A DNA stretch of 64,000 nucleotides from NCBI GenBank assembly GCA_963786155.1, contig CAWAXW010000006.1, forward strand, positions 868,001 through 932,000, in the 5' to 3' direction. A model generated the notes under the pieces. It made no database searches. It saw nothing but the letters and a program-made list of their open reading frames with translations, and was not told the DNA's origin. Shown here piece after piece: positions 17,492 through 25,257 of the stretch (the first letter of the stretch is position 1; every line of letters starts with the position of its first letter). Origin of the DNA: CAWAXW01 sp963786155. Its GTDB lineage: Bacteria; Actinomycetota; CADDZG01; WHSQ01. The translations under genes were made by a program, and so were the position numbers.

Positions 17492-19998
17492 ACAAGCTCT
17501 TGGCCTTCTTGGTCAGCGCCGTGATCCTGTTCACCTGTTGCACCCCGGGGAAGTCGGGACCGGGCGGTCCGCCGGGGAACCCGGACGCCCTGATCCCGCT
17601 GATCTATGCCCTCATAGACCGTCCGGGCCTTCCGGGATTAATCATGCTGAGCTCGGATTCGGACCTCTATTTCATAGCCCCGAACGGAAAGGCCCAGTTG
17701 CAACTCAGCACCGGGCCCGAGCGCGAGCTCAATCCCGAGATCGCGTCGTCCGGAAGCGGCTTCTATTTCGAATGCCACAACGGGGATGCGATCTGCGAGG
17801 GCTCTGGGGAGCCTGGCGGCGATATCACCCTTCTCGCATCCGACCTCCCCACCGTAGGCGCGCGGCGTGGTCGTGCCCAGACCGGGGGGCAAACGGTCAT
17901 GAAGAGCATCGGTAGCCCATCGAGCTCCGGGACGAGGCTGCTCTTCGACGCCGACCCTCGGTCCGGAGGTGGTGGGGCGCACATCTACTCCCGGGACCTG
18001 ACGACCGGGGTCACAACCCGCCTTGCCGCGGCAGGGAGTCCTAGCCGCGACCCGATCTGGGTTCCGGACGGCATCGTCTACGAGAGCTTGGGGCCACCAA
18101 CCGTGCTCAAGTTCCTGGCCACGGGCTCTTCAACGCCGATCACGCTCACCGATGCGACCGAAGTGTCGAGCGATCCGGCGATCTCACCCGATGGAACCAA
18201 GATCGTCTATTCATCCCGAGCGCGAGGAGCGAGCGAAACGCTCGACCTGTGGACGATGGATCTGGGCGGAGGCAACAAGAGACGACTCACCCAGACGCCG
18301 ATCCCGGAGTCAGAACCCGAGTGGTCCCCCGACGGAAAAAAGATCGTCTTCGTCGAAACCGCCGGTGGCTTCGTGGATCCCGGTGACATCTCGATGATCA
18401 ACCCGGACGGGACCGACCGCGAGCGGATCACGAACACTCCTAACAACAACGAACGCGGGCCCGACTGGGGTGAATTGAAGGCCAATCTCTCGATCTTCAA
18501 TGTTACGAAGCCCGAGGGCAACACGTGCTGCGAAACCTTCTCGTTCGAAGTCGTACTGCCTGTGATCAGCACTCAGACGGTAACGGTCCAATTCGATACT
18601 AGGGACGGTTCGGCTACGGCAGGGAGCGACTACACCGCGCAGGTCGCTCAGCTGCTGACCTTCTCGCCCGGCGAGAGGTCGAAGAGGATCGACGTGCCGG
18701 TCGTCGGAGACTTGGTGGCGGAAACGAACGAATCGTTCTATGTGCAGTTGTCGAACCCAACCGTGGGGGTCGGTCTAGGACGTTTCAAGGCCAAGGGCCT
18801 CATCACGAACGACGACGTGGCGGCCAGTCCGTCGCCCAGCCCAACGCCAACGGCAACCGCATCACCCAGCGCGTCGCCCACTCAATCGCCCAGTCCGTCC
18901 CCGAGCGCATCGGTTTCCGCGTCCCCGAGCGGATCGCCATCCGCGTCTCCCAGCGCCTCACCGAGCGCGTCGCCTAGCCCATCGCCCAGTCCGTCATCGA
19001 GCCCGCCGCCGCCCACCTCGAGCCGGATCGCGTTCGCCAGCGATATAGGGGGCGTTCTCCAGATACGGACGATGCGTCCGGATGGAACCGACGTGAAGCA
19101 CGTGAGCCCGGACTTCGCGGGAACCGAGCTCGGATACCCGGATTGGTCGGCAAACGGCCTTGAGATCATCTTCAACTTCTTCGACCCGTCCGCCAGCCCT
19201 CCCCAGACCGAGATCGTCAAACGACCATCGGATGGAAGCGGTACTTCGTCGGACCTGGTCTTGCACCCAAGCCAAGACATCCATCCCGTCTTCAAACTGG
19301 GCGCGTTCGACGGCGCGTTCGTGTGGGCGAGCACCCGGGACGGCGACTACGAGATCTATTACGCGACGCCGTCGACCGTCGGCAGTCCCAAGAAGTTGAC
19401 GGACAACACGGTCCAGGATTTCAACCCCAACTTCTCTCCCGATGGGACCAAGGTCGTGTTCACGAGCGACGACGGACCCGACCGAGACATATTCGTGGTC
19501 AATATCGATGCCGACGGCGATCCGGTAGGTTCCCCGATCAACGTCAGTCAAGAGAGTGGTGGGGTGACGGTTCGATCGGACCACAACCCCGCGTTCTCGC
19601 CCGACGGCACGAAGATCGCCTACGACGGTGAGCTGAGCGGCAACGCCGACATCTTCGTGATGGACGTTGCCACCTCGACGCGCACCCAGATCACGACTGA
19701 CCCCGAGCTTGAGACCGACCCAACCTGGTCGCCGGACGGCGGCAGGCTCGCCTATGTCAAACAGTTCGGGGGCAACGCCGAGATCTTCGTCATCAATGCG
19801 GTCGCGGGGTCGACCGGGACCAACATCACCAATTCCCCCGGCCGCGACTTCGACCCCGATTGGAGTGGGGAACTCACATCTTCGCGGCGAGCGTCGAGCA
19901 AACGCACATCGTCGAGCCGAACGGCGGCGTGGTTCGGCATTCCTCTAGTGGGCTTCTCGCTCATCGCGATCCGCCGGAGGCGCGAGCGCTCATCCTGA
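17488..19998 (+). CDS. TolB-type beta-propeller/Calx-beta surface lipoprotein
   Basis: 836 residues from ATG 17488. The N-terminus looks like a lipoprotein signal (ILFTCCTPG). A first propeller region has WD40-like/PD40 repeats ending in ISPDGTKIVYSS and WSPDGKKIVFVE. Next is a Calx-beta domain (VTVQFDTRDGSATAGSDYTA through AETNESFYVQLSNPTVG). A Ser-Pro linker of about 63 residues follows, then a second propeller with repeats such as FSPDGTKVVFTSDD, FSPDGTKIAYDG and WSPDGGRLAYVK. The C-terminus is a hydrophobic stretch and an Arg-rich tail. It is probably a cell-surface adhesion or binding protein; the ligand is unknown. Upstream in-frame extension is rejected because it lies inside the cupredoxin gene. 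Confidence 0.8.
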   Translation: MNKLLAFLVSAVILFTCCTPGKSGPGGPPGNPDALIPLIYALIDRPGLPGLIMLSSDSDLYFIAPNGKAQLQLSTGPERELNPEIASSGSGFYFECHNGDAICEGSGEPGGDITLLASDLPTVGARRGRAQTGGQTVMKSIGSPSSSGTRLLFDADPRSGGGGAHIYSRDLTTGVTTRLAAAGSPSRDPIWVPDGIVYESLGPPTVLKFLATGSSTPITLTDATEVSSDPAISPDGTKIVYSSRARGASETLDLWTMDLGGGNKRRLTQTPIPESEPEWSPDGKKIVFVETAGGFVDPGDISMINPDGTDRERITNTPNNNERGPDWGELKANLSIFNVTKPEGNTCCETFSFEVVLPVISTQTVTVQFDTRDGSATAGSDYTAQVAQLLTFSPGERSKRIDVPVVGDLVAETNESFYVQLSNPTVGVGLGRFKAKGLITNDDVAASPSPSPTPTATASPSASPTQSPSPSPSASVSASPSGSPSASPSASPSASPSPSPSPSSSPPPPTSSRIAFASDIGGVLQIRTMRPDGTDVKHVSPDFAGTELGYPDWSANGLEIIFNFFDPSASPPQTEIVKRPSDGSGTSSDLVLHPSQDIHPVFKLGAFDGAFVWASTRDGDYEIYYATPSTVGSPKKLTDNTVQDFNPNFSPDGTKVVFTSDDGPDRDIFVVNIDADGDPVGSPINVSQESGGVTVRSDHNPAFSPDGTKIAYDGELSGNADIFVMDVATSTRTQITTDPELETDPTWSPDGGRLAYVKQFGGNAEIFVINAVAGSTGTNITNSPGRDFDPDWSGELTSSRRASSKRTSSSRTAAWFGIPLVGFSLIAIRRRRERSS
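18826..19014 (+). repeat. Ser-Pro/Ala low-complexity coding repeat
   Basis: About 190 bases made of imperfect repeats of a six-base unit of the type AGYCCV/TCGCCC, coding for alternating Ser-Pro and Ser-Ala dipeptides. It forms the linker between the Calx-beta domain and the second beta-propeller of the lipoprotein. The bases vary between copies although the residues do not, so the repeat is old and kept at the protein level. A shorter relative occurs in the exported protein at 56651-57733. Confidence 0.85.
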
Positions 19999-20030
19999 GC
20001 AGCCGATTTTCTTGTGGCGCAGCGGACGAA

Positions 20031-21530
20031 CTAGTGCTGCTTGGTCAGTCCCAGTACCACGGCTAGCGGGAGTATCGAGCGGGGTTCGTAGGACAGTCTC
20101 CAAAGGCCGCCGTGTGCGGCCCCCTCGACGAACAGGTCGTAGGGATGCGCGAGCTCGCGGTTCGGGTCTCCGGCGGCACCATCGCGTCGAAGATCGTGGA
20201 CCAGAAGAGTGGCCATGAGCGCGCTGCTGGTTGCGGGCTCGAAGATGTCGACGCCGAATGTCGGCGCGCCTCGGTAGGCGGCCGCGAGGATGCGGTTCTT
20301 TACGACCGAACGGGTTCGAGTAGCCGGGGCGACGTTCGCAGACACTCGCGTCCCGCCCTCACGCAGAAGCGAGGCGCGCCATCTTTGCAGCGTCTTGGCG
20401 AGCGCATAGTTCGGACCTTGCTGGGGCACTAGGCAGTCCACGATGCCCCACGCCTTTCCGTCCTCCGATGTCGTTAGGTCGCGGTAGTTGACGTCGCACA
20501 ACTTGCGCAACGAGAGAACGCTGGTTACGCCGATAAGGGGACGGAGCCGTGACTTCTGCCGGCGTCTCTTCGCCCCCTCGACCACGTCCATCGGAACTGC
20601 GAAGACATCGGTCGGGGTTGCCAGATAAGCGATCGAGGTGGCCTTCTTGCGGTCCAGGAGATCGGCGACGAGAGCGTCGACCGCTGCGGCCAAACGGACG
20701 AAGGTGCCGCCGTCCGCGTAGACGTAGTTGCCGAGCGTGTAGTCGTCGAATGTCGCCAGCCAATCCCTGATCTGGGGCGTCTCGGTGATCAGGTCGGCGC
20801 CCGCCTTCTCGATGACGTCGAGATGCTTGTCGGCCTCCGGGCGGATCGGCGCGAACACGCGCCCGCGGCCGCGCAGCGCGGTCTCGACGATGCGCTCCCA
20901 AACCCTCGGGGCGGGGAGGTCGAGGGCGATGACGTCGGCTCCCCAGCCGGTGAGCGACGCGAGGGGACCCATCTCGCTGGCGGCTCCCAGGAGCGCGAAG
21001 CGCTGGTCGCTCAGATCGAGCCAATCGGGGTTCTGAGCCACGGTTCTGATGGCTTCGGCGCAAGACGGCTCGATCGTGCCCGCAGCCTCCCACCGGTCGA
21101 GCTGGCGCAGTAGTTCGTCACCTTCGAGACGCTTCTTGCCGAGTGGGATCTCGAGCCCTCGAGCTTCGCCGCGACCCTGGATGACTTCTGTTTCAAAGGC
21201 CGCCCCGGTGGGGCCGGATAGGGCATCGGCGAGCGGGACCGTCGAGTCATCTCGCTCGAAGACGAAGCTCTTGTGCAAGGAATCGAGTCCGTCGGCCGCT
21301 ATGCGCAGCGCATCCTTGGGGTTCTGGGCCCCGCGGCGGACCAGGTCGGTGACCCGGTCGATGTAGGTCTTGCGCCAATCCTTGCTGGCTTCGATCTTCT
21401 CCGTCAGGTCGGCGTCCGTGTAGCGGGCGGCGTCGGCGAACACGGCCCGGCCTGTCGATTGAGTGCTTCGCCGGCCATCTCGCAGTGGGAATTGGACTCC
21501 CAGCTCCTTCGCCTCTGTCGGGGTCGTCAT
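20031..21530 (-). CDS. Conserved protein of unknown function with a nucleotide-binding-like glycine motif
   Basis: 499 residues from ATG 21530 (an in-frame extension to 21644 would overlap the divergent gene and is not favoured). The N-terminus reads GVQFPLRDGRRSTQSTGRAVFAD. At about 178-204 a strand-loop-helix FALLGAASEMGPLASLTGWGADVIALDL looks like a Rossmann dinucleotide- or SAM-binding turn. Conserved-looking tracts follow: ITETPQIRDWLATFDDYTLGNYVYADG, GIVDCLVPQQGPNYALAKTLQRWRA, and a C-terminal amphipathic or membrane segment SILPLAVVLGLTK. I do not recognise a named family and give no function. It stands alone between two exported-protein genes. Confidence 0.7.
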   Translation of the reverse strand: MTTPTEAKELGVQFPLRDGRRSTQSTGRAVFADAARYTDADLTEKIEASKDWRKTYIDRVTDLVRRGAQNPKDALRIAADGLDSLHKSFVFERDDSTVPLADALSGPTGAAFETEVIQGRGEARGLEIPLGKKRLEGDELLRQLDRWEAAGTIEPSCAEAIRTVAQNPDWLDLSDQRFALLGAASEMGPLASLTGWGADVIALDLPAPRVWERIVETALRGRGRVFAPIRPEADKHLDVIEKAGADLITETPQIRDWLATFDDYTLGNYVYADGGTFVRLAAAVDALVADLLDRKKATSIAYLATPTDVFAVPMDVVEGAKRRRQKSRLRPLIGVTSVLSLRKLCDVNYRDLTTSEDGKAWGIVDCLVPQQGPNYALAKTLQRWRASLLREGGTRVSANVAPATRTRSVVKNRILAAAYRGAPTFGVDIFEPATSSALMATLLVHDLRRDGAAGDPNRELAHPYDLFVEGAAHGGLWRLSYEPRSILPLAVVLGLTKQH

Positions 21531-21643
21531 GAAATAAGCCTCTCCATAGGGATTTGGGGGGAATCCTCCAGGTTCTCCGGTCGAGAGCTTAATCCTGCCC
21601 CGAGTAGGTGTACGAGCCCGCCGGGGTGCGCGAAGCTGCGGCA

Positions 21644-23458
21644 ATGCCCTCTCGCAAGCTCGGCCCTGTCCTCGCGACCCTTCTCGTTGCGGCCGCGACG
21701 GTCTGGCCGGTCGGCGGCGCGGAGGCCGCGGTCACTTGCGACGGCAAGAAGGCCACCGTCGTGCTCAGCGACCAGACCGAGATCTTCAGGGGGACCCCCA
21801 AGGACGACGTGATCGTCGGCGGTGGGGGCGACGATCAGATCGACGGCAAGGGTGGCAACGACACCATCTGTGGGGGCGAGGGTGGCGACTACATGATCGG
21901 GGGGCCGGGCAACGACGTTCTGCTGGGGGCGGCCGGCGAGGACGGCGTCTTCGGGGGCTCGGGAACGGACCGGTATTCCGGCGGCGAGGGACTCGACGAC
22001 GCCGACTTCTCGGACTTCACGAAGAAGGTGGTCATCGACCTGGCCAAGGGCACGATGAAGTCCGGCAAGCTCGTCGAGAAGATGCCCGGCTTCGAGATCG
22101 TCTACGGCTCGCAGGCGGATGACATCTTGCGCGGCGATGACGGGGAGAACTACCTGTTCGCGGAAGGCGGCGACGATCAGATCTTCGGTAACGGCGGGAT
22201 CGATTTCATAGCCGGTGACGCCGGCAACGACATCATCGACGGCGGCGAGGGTGAGTTCAACAGCGCGAGCTACTGGCTATCGGCAACCGCGGTGACCGCG
22301 AACCTCGCCACCGGCGAAGTCACCGGGCAGGGCGAGGACCTCCTCACGAACATCAACGTCCTGCGCGGGTCCGACCACAACGACATCCTGGTCGGCAGCG
22401 ATGGCGACGACCACATCCTCGCCGAGCGGGGAGAAGACGACGTTCAGGCCGGTCTTGGCAACGACTCGATCTACGCGGAGTCCGATGCCGACATACGGCT
22501 GGACGGGGGCGAGGGCTTCGACACGCTGAGCTACTTCTTCTCCGCGCGACCTATCCACGCCGACATGGAAGCGCGCATAGTCAAGGAAGGCTTCTATCTC
22601 GCAAACGGCGATTTCGTCGAAGACGAACGAGACACGTTCACGGGCATGGAAGCCCTATACGGCTCCGACTACGCGGACGTGATCACGGGAACGTCGGGCA
22701 ACGACCTGATAGCCGGTAGCGAGGGCAAGGATGCCTTAAGAGGACTCGCCGGCGACTTCGATCTGTTGAGCGGAGGGGCGGGCGACGACGAGATCGACGG
22801 CGGGGCGGGAACCGGGGACGTCGCGACCTTCGCCGAAGCCGCCGAGGCCGTCACGGCCGACCTGTCTACAGGCACGGCGACCGGTGAGGGCTCGGACAAG
22901 CTCGTGGGACTCGAGGGAGTCACCGGCTCCGCGCACGCCGATCGGCTGACCGGGGACTCGAGCGACAACCACCTGGCCGGGCTCGCCGGCGACGACAACC
23001 TGACGGGGGGAGCCGGCTTCGACATCGCTTACTTCTTGAGCGCGATCGGAGCGATCGAGGGAGGCCTCGATACGGGAAGCACCACCGGCGACGGAGCGGA
23101 CACCCTCGCGACTTTCGAGGGGCTCTACGGGTCCGGTTTCAACGACGAGCTACGCGGCGACGCCTTGGCCAACCTCCTGCTGGGCGGAGGGGGCGACGAC
23201 GGTCTGCAGGGCGCCGCCGGGGGAGACGTCCTCGATGGTGGAGCGGGCTCGGACACACTCGACGGCGGTGCCGACGCCGATTCTTGTGCGGCCGGCGAGA
23301 CCGTGTCTTCCTGCGAGCCGATCGAAGTGGCCGCCCATCCCCTGGCCCCCATGTACACGGCCGCGTTCGCATTCGCGGATGCCCAGGAAGCTCTCTCGGC
23401 GGTGGAAGGCTCCGTATCCCTGATCCGCCTCTACGCCAGCAAACGCAACAACATGTAG
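21644..23458 (+). CDS. Exported RTX-type calcium-binding repeat protein
   Basis: 604 residues from ATG 21644, which starts a clear signal peptide (KLGPVLATLLVAAATVWPVGGAEA); a GTG twelve codons upstream is less likely. The mature protein is almost entirely hemolysin-type nonapeptide repeats of the form GGxGxDxIxx (GGGGDDQIDGKGGNDTICGG near the start and GGGGDDGLQGAAGGDVLDGG near the end), interrupted by longer strands such as VVIDLAKGTMKSG. It is expected to fold as a parallel beta-roll when calcium is present outside the cell. No catalytic domain is seen, and the last 60 residues are helical. It could be a surface matrix protein. Confidence 0.85.
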   Translation: MPSRKLGPVLATLLVAAATVWPVGGAEAAVTCDGKKATVVLSDQTEIFRGTPKDDVIVGGGGDDQIDGKGGNDTICGGEGGDYMIGGPGNDVLLGAAGEDGVFGGSGTDRYSGGEGLDDADFSDFTKKVVIDLAKGTMKSGKLVEKMPGFEIVYGSQADDILRGDDGENYLFAEGGDDQIFGNGGIDFIAGDAGNDIIDGGEGEFNSASYWLSATAVTANLATGEVTGQGEDLLTNINVLRGSDHNDILVGSDGDDHILAERGEDDVQAGLGNDSIYAESDADIRLDGGEGFDTLSYFFSARPIHADMEARIVKEGFYLANGDFVEDERDTFTGMEALYGSDYADVITGTSGNDLIAGSEGKDALRGLAGDFDLLSGGAGDDEIDGGAGTGDVATFAEAAEAVTADLSTGTATGEGSDKLVGLEGVTGSAHADRLTGDSSDNHLAGLAGDDNLTGGAGFDIAYFLSAIGAIEGGLDTGSTTGDGADTLATFEGLYGSGFNDELRGDALANLLLGGGGDDGLQGAAGGDVLDGGAGSDTLDGGADADSCAAGETVSSCEPIEVAAHPLAPMYTAAFAFADAQEALSAVEGSVSLIRLYASKRNNM

Positions 23459-23517
23459 GTGCTATCGTTTCTCCCGTAGTTATAGTGCAAACCCCTTGAC
23501 TCGGGAGGCGATACAGC

Positions 23518-24222
23518 TTGGCGGCGTCCAGCTCCCGCACCGTGGATCCCTATCGTCAGATCGACGTGATCGATGCCCGCGCGCCTCGGTTCAACCAGGC
23601 GACCGTTGCGCTTCTGAGCATCGTTGCGTTGCTCACGGGATGGTGGGTGTTGTTCGGCGTCCTTGCCCTTCAGCTAACCGTGGGGCTGTTGTTCGGTCGG
23701 CAGTACTGCCTTCCTTGTGTCTTCTACTTCGAGGTGGTGCAGCCGCGCATCGGTGAGGGGCCTATCGAAGATTCCCGGCCTCCGCGCTTCGCGAACATCC
23801 TCGGCTCGATCGTGCTCTGGTCGGCGACCCTTGCGCATGCGCTGGGTGCGACCGTTGCGGGCAACATCGCAGGAGGTCTGGTCGCTGGACTCGCGACGCT
23901 CGCAGCAGTGACGGGGCTGTGCGTTGGTTGCGAGCTCTATCGAGTCGGTGCTCGGCTTCGGGGCATCAAGCCCGGCGGGGTCGAACGCATCGACCTGGGT
24001 GAGCTCGGCGTAAACCACAACAAGGATGTCGTCGTGCAGTTCACGCATCCACTGTGCACGGGCTGTGTCGAGTTGCACAAGCGTCTCACCCAAGAGGGGC
24101 GGGCGCCTGTCCTGGTCGACGTCAGCGAGCGTCCCGACTTGGCCCGTAAGTACCACGTGACCGTGGTGCCGCAGGCCTACGCCGTCGCGCAGGACGGCAG
24201 GGTGTTAGAACTCGTAGCGTGA
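23518..24222 (+). CDS. DUF4395 membrane domain fused to a thioredoxin-like domain
   Basis: 234 residues from TTG 23518. Residues 10-140 match DUF4395: VDPYRQIDVIDARAPRFNQ, GLLFGRQYCLPCVFYFEVVQPRIGEGPIEDSRPPRFAN and several membrane helices, ending in TGLCVGCELY. The last 70 residues are a compact thioredoxin-like fold (KDVVVQFTHPLCTGCVELHKRL and TVVPQAYAVAQDG) with a CTGC active site instead of CGPC. Cysteine pairs on the membrane part (CLPC, CVGC) suggest a thiol-disulfide relay across the membrane. DUF4395 and thioredoxin genes are often neighbours; here they are one polypeptide. The stop overlaps the next gene start (GTGA). Confidence 0.8.
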   Translation: MAASSSRTVDPYRQIDVIDARAPRFNQATVALLSIVALLTGWWVLFGVLALQLTVGLLFGRQYCLPCVFYFEVVQPRIGEGPIEDSRPPRFANILGSIVLWSATLAHALGATVAGNIAGGLVAGLATLAAVTGLCVGCELYRVGARLRGIKPGGVERIDLGELGVNHNKDVVVQFTHPLCTGCVELHKRLTQEGRAPVLVDVSERPDLARKYHVTVVPQAYAVAQDGRVLELVA

Positions 24223-24660
24223 GCTCCGCACCAGATTGCATCTTCTGCTCCATCGCTTCGGGTGAAGCCCCCGCCCAGGTCGTCGCCGCCGACGCGACGA
24301 CCGTCACATTCATGGACATCAACCCGGCCACGCGCTGGACATCTCCTCGTCATCCCGCGCACCCATGCGGCCACGATCTGGGAGCTCGAGGCCGACGACG
24401 CGAGCGCGGTCATGGCCTCGGTAGTGACCGCGGCCCACGCGCTCAAGTCCGCGCTCGAGCCGGATGGGCTCAACGTCCTCCAGGCGAACGGGGCCGTGGC
24501 CTTCCAAACTGTGTTCCACGTTCACTTCCACGTCATCCCTCGCTACACCGCCGACGACATCAGGCTTCCGTGGGTCCCGACTCCAGGGGATCCGGACGAG
24601 ATCGCCGAGACCGCGGATTCCATCCGTGAGGCGTTGACTCCCGGGGCGGGGAGTGGGTAA
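24219..24660 (+). CDS. HIT family nucleotide hydrolase (frameshifted)
   Basis: About 146 residues after stitching, from GTG 24219. N-terminal DCIFCSIASGEAPAQVV is the usual zinc-type CxxC opening, and the histidine-triad motif HVHFHVIPR lies at the expected place near residue 106. HIT proteins hydrolyse nucleoside phosphoramidates or dinucleoside polyphosphates. The frame breaks near 24333: deleting one base from CACGCGCTGG reads NPATPGHLLVIPRTHA, which matches the family exactly. The catalytic part is unaffected. Confidence 0.9.
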
Positions 24661-24702
24661 GTAGGCGGCTGGCCGACAACCGAGGGCTAGGGGAGGAGCG
24701 CC

Positions 24703-25167
24703 GTGAGCTATTACGAGGGCTTGAAGACGGTTCACCTGCTGTTCGCCGTGACTTGGGTTGGGGGCGCAGTCACGCTTCAGATCCTGGCTCGGCGAATGCT
24801 CTCGGCCCAGGACTGGGACCGGCTGGGCAAGTTCGGCAAGGATGCCGAGTTCGTCGGCACCAGGGTCTTCACCCCGGCTTCGGTGATCGTGTTGCTGATG
24901 GGCATCCTGATGATCGTCGAGGAGCCGGCCTGGGGGTTCGGCGACCCCTGGATCATCATCGGGATCGTGATGATCGTCGCCTCGGCCCTTACGGGTGCGC
25001 TCTACTTGGGCCCTGAGGGGGGCAAGCTGGGCGAGATCGTGGCCACCAAGGGGCCCGAGGATCCCGAGTTCAAGGCCCGCCTGACCCGCCTGCTGGCCAT
25101 AAGCCGGATCGAGATGATCGCCCTGCTCCTGATCGTCGTGGACATGGTGGTCAAACCGGGGGCCTGA
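24703..25167 (+). CDS. DUF2269-type integral membrane protein
   Basis: 154 residues from a GTG preceded by GGGGAGGAG. The N-terminal LKTVHLLFAVTWVGGAVTLQILARR with a His in the first helix, then four predicted membrane helices, match the DUF2269 family of predicted membrane proteins. A cytoplasmic loop KFGKDAEFVGTRVFTPASV and a C-terminal helix ending VVDMVVKPGA complete it. No function is known for the family. It stands 42 bases after the HIT gene and could share its transcript. Confidence 0.75.
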   Translation: MSYYEGLKTVHLLFAVTWVGGAVTLQILARRMLSAQDWDRLGKFGKDAEFVGTRVFTPASVIVLLMGILMIVEEPAWGFGDPWIIIGIVMIVASALTGALYLGPEGGKLGEIVATKGPEDPEFKARLTRLLAISRIEMIALLLIVVDMVVKPGA

Positions 25168-25257
25168 CCCTTTTGGGCCACTTTGTGCATCTGCACAGAG
25201 GGTGAGCCTCCATTCCGAAGAACCTCCCGACAACGACAACTATTGGGAGGCTGCCCC

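Noticed and set aside
18826..19014. Possible CRISPR-like or satellite repeat
   Set aside because: The repeats are a six-base Ser-Pro/Ser-Ala coding unit in frame with the lipoprotein; no spacer structure or cas genes are present.
21531..21644. Extension of the unknown 499-residue protein to a start at 21644
   Set aside because: It would cover the upstream region of the divergent RTX gene and adds a Pro/Arg-rich non-conserved tract; ATG 21530 is better placed.
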